From assembly GCA_017591395.1 (NCBI GenBank), contig WEDG01004200.1, positions 1 to 64,000 of the forward strand: 64,000 nucleotides of DNA. The letters are read 5' to 3'. The notes under the pieces were generated by a model that worked only from the letters and a program-made list of their open reading frames with translations, was not told the DNA's origin and did not search any database. This document shows, in pieces, positions 12,237 to 23,970 of this stretch; positions within the stretch are counted from its first letter, which is position 1, and each line of letters opens with the position of its first letter. Position numbers and translations under genes: made by a program. The DNA comes from Schistocephalus solidus (lineage: Eukaryota; Platyhelminthes; Cestoda; Diphyllobothriidea; Diphyllobothriidae).

Positions 12237-14545
12237 GCGCAATTTGTTTTCTCCATAGAACTAATTCGTAAGCAAATAATGCATCGGAAAAACTCGCACA
12301 CTTTAGGGACTGACAGAATGAAAAAACTCTGTTATTAAAAGAGTGCCGAGCTTTCCCCAATTGCTTTGCCATTTATTCTCAGTTTATCTTTTAAACGGAT
12401 CCTTTCCTGACTCATAGAAGACATCTATTTTTCGTCCCTGTCTTCAAGTCGGGATCTCGTTCAGACGTAAATAATTATCGATGCGTTCACAAAACCCCGG
12501 CTTAGCAAAACTTCTTAAAAAATTATTTTTTAATCAAATTCTCGACTTTTTCCCAGCAAAATAAACTTTAAAGCGAATTTAAATAGGGTTTCCTATCTGG
12601 GAGATCATACGAAGTGTGTCATTTAGATTTTCTTTACCTCGTCACTTCCCTTCATAATGAACAACCGTCAGTGGTTGTGATATACTTTGACTTGAGCAAA
12701 GCCTTTGACAAGGTACCACACAGACGTCTTCTCGTGAAACTGGTAGCCATCGGCATCCGGCCTCATCTCCTTGACTTCATTGGTTCCAACTTGTCTAACC
12801 GCAGCCAGAAGGTCTTAGAATGTAATAGCAACTCGACGCCTCAACCGATCACGAGTGGCGTTTTTCAAGGCACGGTTCTAGGTCCCCTTCTCTTTATTCT
12901 TTCCATAAACGAAATTTCAGCTTTACTCACAAATTCAAAAAGATTTCGTTTACGCTGACGATCTCAAGTGTATTTATTTATTTTCTAAAGACACTGCCAA
13001 TAGTTGCGTGGATAAAATCAACACTGATCTACTTATGCTCTCATGTTAGAGCTCTAATGGCAGATTGAGTTTTCTCCATCCAAGAGTGGTTTTCATGTGT
13101 TTTTGGCCCCAGCCAAGCTTCCTGGACCCCTAGTATTTCAAAATAGTACAAATTTGGCTGACATTATCGCCTCATGCAAATCGAATTTCTGCGAAAAGCT
13201 GCACATATATTTGGTTTTATATCACATGATTTCTTCCTTCCGGAAATAAAGTGAAACCTGTACCGCATGTTTGTTCTTTCCTATACTAGAATACTGCTGT
13301 CCTCTCTTTGGGCTGATGAACGCCTCTGACCGCAGTAAGTTTGGAAAGGTTACGAAGGTTTTTACTCGAAGACTATTTTCTCTTCCTGGATCCAGTATCT
13401 CTTATACGGATAGATGCCAGTAAGTAAACATTACATTTCTGTGGGTTAGAAGACTCAAAGCCGGTCTCTGCTTCCTGTTTTGCGTTCACTCACTCCAAAT
13501 CTCCCACGAAAAACTCTCACTCCGGTAGATCGACCCTACGCCACTCGCAATTCCTCCATGAGCATTTCAACACCCCTAAGCTCCACAACTAACTGTTCTC
13601 AGTTTCTTGCCTCAAACTATGCTTTCATCTGGAAGAATCATCCAGTGCAAATTAGGTTGTCGTCTACATTAGCTATTTTCAAAACAAATTACGCAAACAT
13701 TTACCATCGGAAGATATAAAGTTCTTATTTTCTGTTTCCTTCCCAAACTCGCAACATTTGCATTTCGAAAAGGGTCCTCCTGGTATTTGAGGCAGCTCCT
13801 ATGACATTATATTGGTCTCTTATTATATTTCCATCATCCTCTGCAGAACCAATCTTTGCATTCACTTGTTTCGTCCCCACTTTAAAACTAACATCGCAAA
13901 CTCTTGAAAACCTTGATAATTTTCTCCGATTTTGCAACCCAGACGATGGTCTCCTGGTTCAGTTGATGATCGAGGCAGAGTTCTAATGGTTTCGCCTCTT
14001 TGATTTGTGGACTATGCAGTCAGCAAGGTCACATCCCGATGATGATCTCATGACCTCTACTGTTCCCTCTTCGTTTCGACCCTGTTGTCCACGATGAATT
14101 CCTCTCTCTCACCTCCACTGGTGGTTATAAACAGTAGCTCTGACCCAACAAGGAGCGTTCCGAACCCTCATACGATGTCAGCATCATCAAAATACTACCC
14201 CATCTCATCTATCTATAAATTTTTTTAGTGAAGCAGTATTTTTTCTCCTATTTGTTTTTAATTGAAGGCTCGCCAAACTCCTCCTCCAGTTTTAACCGAA
14301 GAAGTTTTTTGCTGCTTCTTTTCTGAGTTCAGCGTATATGTCAAAGATTGTTGACTATTGTTTTAAAAATGACAAATCGTTCTGAATCGGATATGCCTAC
14401 CATATTATTCATTTGTGCTGTTAATATGGCTGCTCACATAGTTCAGCAATTATCCACTTTGTATTTATTTAGACTGCGATACTAAGTTTGTAATGATAGG
14501 GCTCTCTGGGCCTTAAAAGTGAACCATTTATTATTATTATTATTA
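12237..14545 (+). mobile_element. CR1/jockey-like LINE copy L3, 5'-truncated
   Basis: A plus-strand sister of L1: long stretches match the reverse complement of 1860-4225. The 3' end is a TTA-type tail at about 14528-14545. It starts within the endonuclease-RT linker, so ORF1 and endonuclease are absent. The right border abuts L4. Confidence 0.8.
12253..13720 (+). pseudogene. LINE reverse transcriptase (L3), broken
   Basis: The clearest block is 12614-12958: YFDLSKAFDKVPHRR, LSNRSQKVL, then GVFQGTVLGPLLF. An indel in an A-run at about 12938-12944 shifts the frame just before the YADD motif, which is still visible in another frame. The C-terminal region at 13480-13719 reads RPYATRNSSMSISTPLSS and further, like L1. 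At least three frame breaks make it non-functional. Confidence 0.8.
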
Positions 14546-14981
14546 TCAAAATAGATAACGAACACAGAAAGATGATCATTACGAAGAGATGTAAATTGAT
14601 TTAGAAAGGACAAGTGACATGTTTTACAAGAACGATCGCGTAGGAAGCCATGTTGGGAAGAGCTAAGAAGTTGATTAATTATGCAAAAATCTGTCATTTG
14701 TATGGCAATAAGTTTTTCAAAGAACTTAGCATGGAAGGTGGTTTACGAGCACTACGATAATTGTGAACATCTGAGCGTAAGCCAGATTTAAATACTGGAG
14801 TTATTATAGAGGTTTTCCGATAATCAGGAAGGAAACCATTCTCGAGAAAAACTGAGAACACTTTGCTCAGCAAAGGGGAAAAATCACATAGCTGTTTAGT
14901 AAGGGAACTTGGGACGTTGTCGGTTCCAACTGAGTGTGATTGATTATTTTGGATTATCTGTTTCTGAATATTTGTAGGCAA
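14546..14981 (-). pseudogene. LINE RT N-terminal part (L4)
   Basis: Reads HSVGTDNVPSSLTKQL, VFLENGFLPDYRKTSIITPV and, in the next frame, LLSSSQHGFLRDRSCKTCH, then VIYFD. This matches the RT fingers region of L1 and L5. One frame change lies near 14695. The coding part ends at the L3 tail. Confidence 0.75.
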
Positions 14982-15599
14982 CTCAACAGATGTCAGGGGA
15001 ATTGAAGGGTTGGGATTGTTTTCAAGTGCAAAATGTTTGGCAAAGAAGGGATTTAATGATTCGGCTTTGTCCCAAATCCACTTTTAGGAAATTATTATTG
15101 CAATCGAGTAAGGGTGGAATGACTTTCTGAGATTAAGTGGAAGAGCGGAGGCGTAACACTCGATCAACAGATCTGGAGGTTTTAACATTGCCAAAAGCTA
15201 GAGTCTCTCCAAGCCTATCTCGCATGATCCTCATTTTTGAAGCTAATACAAATATTTGAGCGATCCATAGGTGAACCGATAATGATCTTTATTGACGGAT
15301 TCTTAAGCTTCTTTCGTAATTTTAATTCAATTTTTGAAGAAAGTGTGGGACTGTGAAATAAGCAGCATTTGACATAATGGCTTTTGTGGAATTAAATTAA
15401 GGAGGCCATCTATTAGGACTTGCAATGTATCGTAGAATAAAATTAGATCATTATTTGAAAAATAGAGTGGACAAACCAGAGGGTTTGTAAAATTATTTTA
15501 AAAAATTATTTGTTAACATGAGCAGAATCGAAATAAGTACTTTTGATTTCTGACTTTACAGAGGAAAAGACTGGAAAACAATAATGAATTAATATGTGA

Positions 15600-16155
15600 T
15601 CACTTGTAAAAGTCGTGATGGAAATTCATAAGCAAAGCATGGACGCAATAAGTAAAAATTAAATCAGCAACACTATCATTTCCGGTCGCTGAGCTGACTA
15701 ATTGAGACACGTTTGAAAAATTAATCGTGTTCAACAAGTTCTTATATTTTGGTGAAGTATTTGCATGCCAGTCGATTTCTGGCAAATTCAAATCTCCTAC
15801 GAATATTTTGACATCAAATGGAGTTTCTGTTTCTTTTTCAAAGAGGTCACAGTGCTGACTTTCATTGCCAAAATAACAGTGAGGATTATGGACACAGTCA
15901 ATTATGGCTGTTTCTTGTGCGGGAGGATGACTGAAATGAAACAAGTATTTCCGGAAAACGAAAAAATGCTATGATCGTTAGGGAAATGTGAAAGAGGTGA
16001 TCTAATGTAAAGAAGATAACCATTGTCGCGTTTGTCAACGCAGTCTTGTCGAGCTTTGAGTCTGAAATTAGAGCATGAGCGCAACATTCTGTGATGCACA
16101 TAATATCTGGGTCAAACTCAAAAGCTACAGTTCGTAGCTCAGTCATATTTTTCAC
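15600..16155 (-). pseudogene. APE-type endonuclease of LINE L4, broken
   Basis: Contains FEFDPDIMCITE (metal-binding Glu block), FVGDLNLPEIDWHANTSP (Asp/Asn block) and DTINFSN-like and SQLVSS segments, then a frameshifted SDH-like end near 15590. These are the ordered motifs of apurinic-like endonucleases that nick target DNA for LINE insertion. Frames change near 15944 and 15900. Confidence 0.7.
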
Positions 16156-16199
16156 GTTGAGTTGAAACTATATTGAGCGTATTTGCTGAACGTGGGATA

Positions 16200-16900
16200 C
16201 GCTCATTATTGTTTATAAAAAAGGAAGACTTGGTTTAGGGAGGTAAACTTTAGGGAAGAAGGTGTGGGCGAAAAGTAAAATTGCTGCGGTCTACAATTTG
16301 CTAAGCTGTGAACTAAATTAGGATTAATGTAGAAAAACAGATTTGGGTGGAATCCATTAAGAGGAAGGCTATTTTCGGTAGAAACGAAAATAGGAGAAGG
16401 CCTTAAAATAAGATTTTGAGAAATACTAGAATAATATGGGGGAGAATTTGATTTGAAAATGGAACAAATGGTTTTGGAAAACTGTTACTCTCAGGGGTAG
16501 GGCTACTTAAATTGAAGAGCCTGAGAAGTTGTTTTGTTGGCACAATTGCTAAGGAAATTTTGTGTATGTATAGTAGAGGCTGGAGGGTTGAAGCCACACG
16601 AGTACAGAAAGGATACGGCAACGTCAATAGGTCGTCTGTTTCGAGAAATATTTTTTTTAAAACAAAATTATAATTTCTGTTCTGTCGGTCTACTGTTTCA
16701 CTGGTAACCGAATGGAGGGGAGTGTACAGCCACTAACATTCCTCAGAAGGAAAATCAGAGATGTTACCGTCAAATAAGTTCCACAATACAGAGAGAACTG
16801 ATCCAAACAGAAAGTCATAAAAATTTCGTACAGCAGACAAGTCAAGCTGCTAGCTTTAACAACTGGTTGTATATGCTAGTACTTCTGTGACTACTAACTG
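16200..16900 (-). pseudogene. Degraded ORF1 of LINE L4
   Basis: Similar on the minus strand to the ORF1 region of L5 (compare about 16670-16880 with 21330-21500, and 16220-16450 with 20400-20660). The text is broken by frameshifts. ORF1 proteins of CR1/jockey elements bind the element RNA; no domain is recognisable here. Confidence 0.5.
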
Positions 16901-18119
16901 CAACTGAGCAACGCTTTGGCTGAATGGCTGAGAGCTAGTGACCAGCTCAGATTTTCATTCTCATTTTTGCTTGAAGAAGGCTTTAATTTGTTTAAACCTA
17001 GGAAAAATCAGGCAAATAATTTTCTGCGACAACCTAGCAGATCTTGAGATTGAATTTAGAATTTATTTATTTAGAATTTATATTTGGTTAGCACCGGCAA
17101 GGCACTGTCTTAGCGAACATTAGTAACGAAATAAAGTTATGACAATGTGTGCAGATAAAATGTACAAATACATAACTTGTCCTGCTATGTCAACAGTTAG
17201 CGATGTTTTAAAATTAATAGTGAACTAGAAAAAAATAGGCAGTGAAAAAAACTCCTACCATAAAAATGGAGGCAGAGTTCAATAAGCCTTCATTTTTAAT
17301 AGAAGGTAGGAGAAAAACACTGCTTAGGAAAAAATGGTCAGGTGGTAGAGTAGGGTAATACGGTAGTAGCATTTCAGAATGAGATAATGAAACGTCGAGG
17401 TGATTCGTTCTTGATCTCTTCGGCGTATGAAACAAAATATCACGAAAATGCGTCAATGAACTTAAGTCCTCAGAATCTTAGGATCCAGAATTGATTTCTG
17501 ATGAAACTTAGTCTCCAAAGAAACGCTGGCATTTTAGACAGTGGCCCACCGAATGTGTACGTCCGAATGACGTCATCGTTTGGATGACTGGTGATATAAG
17601 GAGACATCATAGTTCATGGGCGACCCGAGGTAGCGAAAATATAGTTTCAAGAGGGTCACTTAAATTCCCGATGGTCCTTTCTCCGAGTCATGGGGAAAGC
17701 TACTTGGAAAAGATGAGGAAAATAAAAGGTTAATAGAATCAGTGTTGCGATAAATGTGCAGTCTTCGCTTGAATGCAGATAGACTAGTTAACGACCTAAT
17801 TTCAATTGGCAAGTTATTCCAAAAGAAAAACTATACCTAGAAGCAAAGAAGAAAGAGCGTTTACACGTGGAGGATGCAGGGGGAGTTATAATAAGGGCTG
17901 AATTTCTTAGGTTATAAGGAAGACTAACATGGGGGTAATGACAGAAAGCTTTGGGAGAGTTGAACTATTATTAGTCGGAAAAGGAGACAAAAAGCCTGCT
18001 TCAAGTCTCCTGACCCAAAGAAATTTTAGCTTCGTTAGCTGGCATCTTGTTGAGTAGGAAGTAGTTGAAAAGAGTCGGAAATAGAGTTTTTGTGAAATGT
18101 CTTTGGACATTTTCAATTT

Positions 18120-19080
18120 TATGAACGGCTAGATTCGTTCATCAAAACCGAAGAAAGGACAGCAAAATTCAAGAATGGGAAGTACAAACATACGATAAAA
18201 GTCTTAATTTAATTTCAGGAAGGTAGAAATTATAAGAAATAAAGCTGCAAATCTGAGCAGCTTTGGCCGTAATTCTATCGGCATGAGGCGAAAGATCTAA
18301 TTTATTGGTGTAGCTTAAGCCCAAGTCCTTGATGGAGGAACATTCAATCATTGTGCAACCTTCAAAGATAAGAGGTTGCGGCAGCCTTACAGGCCCAAAA
18401 CTCATGTAGCGACACTTAGTAGGTGAGAAATCCATTAGCCATGTGGAGCTCCAGGCCGAAAGAGCGTCTAAGTCTGAATGAATTTGTTCTAGGCACCGTT
18501 CGGTTGTAGAGTTAGAGAAGGAATACACGCATTTGAGATCATCAGCATAAATAAAAGATTGAGAATGTTTAACTATCGATGAAATATCATTTATATACAG
18601 TAAGAACAACAAAAGGACCTAATACGGTACCTTGAAGGACACCACTAACAATCGGGTAGCACTTGAGTACTAGGACCCTTCTAAAACTTTTTGCTTTCGA
18701 TCATTAAGGTATGATCTAATAAAGTCAGTAAGGGGACTACGAAATCCTATAGCTTCTAGTTTAGCTAGAAGTCGTTTATGAGGCACTTTATCGAATGCCT
18801 TACTAAGATCAAAATAGATAACAATCACAGAGAGATGATCATTACGAAGAGAGGTTAGAAGATTTAGAAAAGACCTGTGGCAGGTTTCACAAGAGCGGTC
18901 CGGTAAGAAGCCGTGTTGAAAAAAGTTGATAATGTAGAAGTTTTCCAGTAATCGGGGAAGAAACCATTTTTGAGAAATACTGAGAATAACTTGCTTAGTA
19001 AAGGTGGAAAATCCCTTAACTGTTTAATAAGTGAGTTTGGAATGTTATCCGTTCCAACTGAATGTGAATTTTTTAGTTGA
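18120..19080 (-). pseudogene. LINE reverse transcriptase (L5), broken
   Basis: Minus strand. The best-preserved block, 18169-18612, reads LFLLYINDISSIVKHSQ, FIYADDLKCVYSF (catalytic YADD), AWSSTWLMDFSPTKC and DLGLSYTNKLDLSPHADRI. Upstream, the palm segment and the FLIDRSC-type segment near 18900 survive only in pieces. The motif order is that of CR1/jockey RTs. Confidence 0.8.
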
Positions 19081-19411
19081 GCTATTTTCTTTTGAATAAA
19101 TGAAGGCGAGAAATTAATGGTTGTTAGAAGTGAATTTGAAAGCAGAGGAGTGGAGTGGGGCTTGTTTCAGTGGTAAAGTGGTTGGCAAAAAAACGAATTT
19201 AAAAACTCTGCTTTGCCCAAATCGTCTGTAACAAATTTTTTGTTCCAGTCGAGTATGGGCGGAGTTACATTCAGACACTACGCCGATGACCGAACATGGA
19301 AGATATGAGCAACAGATTTGGATGAATTGCCATCACTTAGTGCCCGAGACTCCCTACGCTTATCTCTCGCGAGCCTAATTTTCGATGCTAATTCAAATAT
19401 TTATGCAATCC

Positions 19412-20390
19412 TTAAATGAACTGACAAAGAGATTTCAGATGAATCTTTAAGTTGTTTTCGTAATTTTTAAGTCTGTTCTGGAGAAAATGCGGAACATTAG
19501 AAGAAGCTGTATTTGAATTAAAAATCTTAAACGGGATAAAAGCCTGGATTTTTTCTGTGAGGCTCTGCAATAGCTCACGGAAAACGTTTGGATCGTTGAT
19601 TGAGAATAAGCTATGCCAATCTAGATTGCTAACTAAATTATTTATCATTTCGTGGTTTGTGTTAGCAAAGTCGAGTTTATTGCATTTAACCTCAGGCTCC
19701 GTAAAAAGGGGGACTGGAAAACAACAGTGAATTATTGCGTAATCACTTGTGAAAAGGTCATGATGAAAATTCATAAAGAGAGGGTGGACATCATTTGTGA
19801 AAATTAAATCTAAAATGTAGTCATTTATAGTAACTGATCTGACCAGTTGGGACATGTTTGAAAAGTTAATCGTATCGTCCAATTTCTGATGTTAAAGCGG
19901 AGAGGAATTTGCCTGCCAGTGAATGTCTGGCAGATTGAAATCGCCTACGATTATTTTGACATCAAATTTAGTGTCTGCAACTTTTTCAAATAGTTCACAA
20001 AGCTCACTTTCATTGCCAGAAGAACTCGGAGGATTATAGACACAGCCAATTACCGCTTTTTTATTGTGCGGGAGGATGACTGAAGCAAAGCATACATTTC
20101 AAGAAAAGGACGAAATGCTCAGCTGAAAAGTGAAATGTACAAAGGATGACTAAATATAAGCAAAGCAACCACCGCCACGTTTTTTAGCGCGGTCTTGTAA
20201 GTACAAATTGAAATAATCTATAGCAAGCGTCGAGTCAGAAATAAGAGAGTGAACCCAGGATTCAGTGATGCACAGCACATATGGATCAAGCTCAAAGGCT
20301 ACTGTTCTAAGCTCAGCCATCTTATTTACAACTGATCTCCCATTGAGTGAAACTAAGCTGAGCGTATTTCTGAGCTGCAGGATACGCTCA
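19412..20390 (-). pseudogene. LINE endonuclease and linker (L5), broken
   Basis: Minus strand. SSRTIKKR-like N-terminal remnants and a C-I-T-E-S block near 20260-20290 are followed, in 19412-19882, by DDTINFSNMSQLVRSV, LIFTNDVHPLFMNFHHDLF and FTSDYAIIHCCF. The last is the SDH-box place with Tyr instead of His. The rest is the linker to RT. The frame breaks near 19890 and 20100. Confidence 0.7.
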
Positions 20391-20397
20391 TCAGTAT

Positions 20398-21520
20398 TTA
20401 TAAAAAGGATAATTTGGTGGCGGAGACGAAAACTGGAAAGAAGGAACGAAAGGTGGGAAAAAATTGCTCTGATCTACAATTTGTCGAAATGTTACTGTTA
20501 TGAGAACTGAGATTATTGTATAGCGGCATATTTGGATGAAAACCTTGGAAAGGATGGCTATATTTTGGCGTTTGAAAGATATGGGGTGGCATAGAAATGA
20601 GATTTTGAGGGAAGTTAGCATAAATTGGAGGAAAACGTGCATTTGAAAAAGGAATAAATGGTTTTGAAAAACTGGTATTTTGGGATTTCGGCCACCTTTT
20701 TGGGTTGTGAAGAGTGCTAACATTAGCGTTCGCAGATGCTGAGGGGTTAGCAGGTTTCCCATCGGTAATGACATAACTGATTTTAATGCCTGGATTAGCC
20801 AATGGTTCAGAGTTACTAGGAGTTTTCTTAGGTGTAGTAGATTTGGCAGCTATTGCAGGCATGGTTTGCTTGGGATGAGAAAGAAGTGGCTTTGACACAA
20901 TTTCACTCAAACCAGGAACAAGGTTAATGGGTGAAGATTCAGCTGGAATCAAAATTCTTGTCGATCCGGAGGGCCCTGGGCTTGCATTAGCTACAGGACA
21001 AACCTCTGAGATAACTTTTGATATTGAAGGTGTAGACGAAGGCTTCTTGTTTGCTAATGAGGATGAAACCCGACGTTCCATTGGGGTTTTATCCCTTCAG
21101 ATAAACAACTTGTTTTTTTTTCAAATATTGAGCTGAGTGCTCATGCTTAGAGAAAATAAGGTCAACTTCAATCGCTGAAAAAAGTTTGACCGGAACTGGC
21201 GGGTTTTTGCTACTGGAAGACAACCTTTTAGCTTCTGCTACATTAAAGTTAAAGCCGCATGAGTAAAGGAAATGAAATGCAACGTCCAGGGGGATTTTAC
21301 TCTTGGGGACGTTTTTTAAAAGAAAATTGAAACTTCTCTTATGTCGGTCAATTGACTCGGTACTGACCATGTTTATAAAAGGCTCTAGTTTCACGCATTG
21401 TTGAGAAGTGAGTGAAGACAACTTTCCCTCAAAAATGGTACCAAGGATCGTGAAGAGAAAACCATATTTAGAAATAAAGTTATTAAAGTTTTCCAAGGCG
21501 TAAAGGTCTAATTTATTCAT
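20398..21520 (-). pseudogene. ORF1 of LINE L5, two pieces
   Basis: First piece 21520-21089: starts MNKLDLYALENFNNFISKYG and is hydrophobic and basic. Second piece 21081-20398: Pro/Ser/Asn-rich, with a low-complexity tail (PKRWPKSQNTSF and NMPLYNNLSSHNSN). A stop and frame change near 21085 separate them. The position before the endonuclease defines it as ORF1; no zinc knuckle or PHD-like motif is visible. Confidence 0.6.
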
Positions 21521-21540
21521 GCTTAAGGTGGGTTACTCTA

Positions 21541-22123
21541 GTGGAAGTTTTACGCGAAGAGGATGTTTGCGTCCAAGCACTGACTGGGGTTTCATATTGA
21601 TTTTAAAATATAAGTATTTTTTCAATTCGATAATACGAAAGGAAAATTTGCACTAGTGACGTTTTGCGGAATAAAAGATGTAATATTTGAAATATATGTT
21701 TCAAGTGAAGCAATGCAAGCAAAAATCTGCTAGTTAACGAGTTTAAAGTGAAAATAGAATTAGCGAAGAGGCTATGCAGGATGAAAAAGTATATCAACTG
21801 GTATACCAGTTACTGCAAATTATTCTTAGCTGGAAATAAGGTAAACTTACAAAATTTCAACTTTATTTCTAGAATTAACCTTTATATTCCGTCCTTTTGA
21901 CGTAAATCTGCGAGAACTTTAATGAGGCTATGTAGGGTGAAAAAGTTCAAACACTTTATATTTTACGCTTTTGCAATTGCAATAACTGCAAGTGTCTGCA
22001 ACTGATAATGAGGTAGAAATACAATAAATTGTCAATAATTAAGCTAATATTTTCAACAGGAAACGGAGAAATCGGTTAAAAATTCGAGAATTCACTTATC
22101 TTCAAATTTGAATCAACTGCAGG
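21541..22123. other. Unassigned AT-rich spacer
   Basis: Lies between LINEs L5 and L6. It is AT-rich with no coding or repeat signal that I recognise. Confidence 0.5.
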
Positions 22124-23970
22124 TTACGCTCATCAGTATTTATAAAAAAGGATAATTTGGTGGCGGAGACGAAAACTGGAAAGAAGAAACGAAAGGTGGG
22201 AAACAAAATTGCTCTGGTCTACAATTTGTCGAAATGTTAGTGTTAAGAGAACTGAAATTATTGTACAACGGCATATTTTGATGAAAACCTTGGAAGGGAA
22301 GGCTATATTGTGGTGTTTGAAAGATAGGGGGTTGCATAGAAATGAGATTTTGAGGGAAGTAAGCATAAATTGGCGGAAAACGTGCATTTTACAAAAGGAA
22401 TAAATGTACAAATGATTAAGAATGTAGACAGAACTGGTCCTGCTAGGTCAACAGTTAGCAATGTTTTGAAATTAATGGTGAACTATAAAAAAAGAGGCAG
22501 AGTTCAAAAGGCCTTCATTTTAGAATAGAAGTAAGGAGAAAAATTGCTTAGGAAGATAAGGTCAGGCGACACAGTAGGGTAATATTGCAGTAACATTTCA
22601 GAATGAAATAATGAAACGTCGAGATGATTCGTTCTTGATCCCTTAGGCGTATGAAACAAAATCTCACGAAAATGCGTCAATGAACTTAAGTCCTCAGCAT
22701 CTTGGGATCCAGAATTGAATTCTGATGATGGTAAGTATCCAACGAAACGGCATAATTTTAGACTGTGGACCACCGAATGTGATCGTCTGAATAACTTGAT
22801 CGTTTGGGTAACTGGTGATATAAGGAGACGTCATGGTTCATGGGGACTCAAGGTAGCGAAAATATAGGTTCAAGAGGGTCACTCAAATTCCCGAGGTCCT
22901 TTCTACGAGTCATGGGGAAAGCTACTGGGAAGAGATGAGGAAAATAAAAGGTTAATAGAATCAGTGTTAAGATAAATGTGCAGTCTTCGCTTGAATGCAG
23001 ATAGACTAATTAACGACCTAATTTCAATTTGCAAGTTATTCCAAAGAAAACTATACCTAGAAGCAAAGAATAGAGAGCGTTTTCACGTGAAAGATGCAGG
23101 CGCAGGTATTACTAGGGCAGAATTTCTTAGTTTATAAAGAAGACTAACGGGGATAATGATAGAAAGCTTAGGGAGAGTTGAGCTTTTATTTAGACGGAAA
23201 AAGGAGACTAAAGCCTCCTTCAAATCTCCTGACCCAAAGAACAAGTATCTTCATTAGCTGGCATCTTGTTTAATAAGGAAGAAGTTAAAAGAGTCGGAAA
23301 CAGGAGTTTTTTGTGAAATGTCTTTGGACATTTTAAATTTTTGAAAGGCTAGGTTCGTTCATAAAACCGAAGAAACGACAGCAAAATTCAAGAATGGGAC
23401 GTACAAATATACCATAAAGTCTTAAGTTAATATCTGGAAGGTAGAAATTATAAGAAATTAAGCCGCAAATCTGAGCAGCTTTGGCTGTTTTGTATCGATA
23501 TGAGGCGAAAGATCTAATTTATTAGTATAGCTTAAGCCCAAGTCCTTGATGGATGAACATTCAATCATAGATCGACCTTCAAAAATAAGAGGTTGTGGCA
23601 GCCTTACAGGCCAAAAACACATGAAGCGACACTTAGAAGGTGAGACCTCCATTAGCCATGTGGAGCTCCACGCCGAAAGAGCGTCTAAGTCCGAATGAAT
23701 TTGTTCTAGGCATCATTTGGTCGTAGAGTTAGAGAAGGAATGCATGCATTTAAAGTCATCAGCATAAATAAAAGATAAAGAATGTTTAACTATCGACGAA
23801 ATATCATTTATATACAGTAAGAACAACAAAGGGACCTAATACGTTACCTTGAAGTACACCACTCACAATCGGGGTAGCACTTGAGTATGAGGACCCCACT
23901 AAAACGTTTTGTTTTCGATCATTATGTAAAATCTAATAAAGTCAGTAAGGGGTCTACGAAATCCTAGAGC
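22124..23970 (-). mobile_element. Composite CR1-like LINE L6
   Basis: Two collinear minus-strand pieces are joined at about 22406-22411. 22411-23970 matches the RT 3' half and 3' untranslated region of L5 (17160-18760), including TNKLDLSPH near 23530. 22124-22405 matches the ORF1 end of L5 (about 20378-20655). The junction lies at a shared AAATG. RT is broken and truncated near 23970. Confidence 0.75.

Larger units (their letters stand above)
14546..16900 (-). mobile_element. CR1-like LINE copy L4, RT end missing
   Basis: On the minus strand, ORF1-like sequence (about 16900-16200), endonuclease (16155-15600), linker and the start of RT (14981-14546) follow in order. The element stops inside the palm motif at VIYFD, where the L3 tail begins. 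Its 3' half is not found on the other side of L3, so a deletion or rearrangement is likely. 16900-17060 shows nothing further. Confidence 0.7.
17060..21540 (-). mobile_element. CR1-like LINE copy L5, near full length
   Basis: The most complete CR1-like copy: ORF1 (21520-20398), endonuclease (about 20380-19700), linker, RT (about 19080-18120) and 3' untranslated region to a tail near 17050-17090 rich in TAAA/TTCTAAA on the minus strand. Every reading frame is broken several times. L6 shares its 3' half closely. Confidence 0.75.

Noticed and set aside
16918..16960. A-box-like TGGCTGAATGG suggesting a tRNA or SINE
   Set aside because: No B box follows within 100 bp and no cloverleaf can be drawn.
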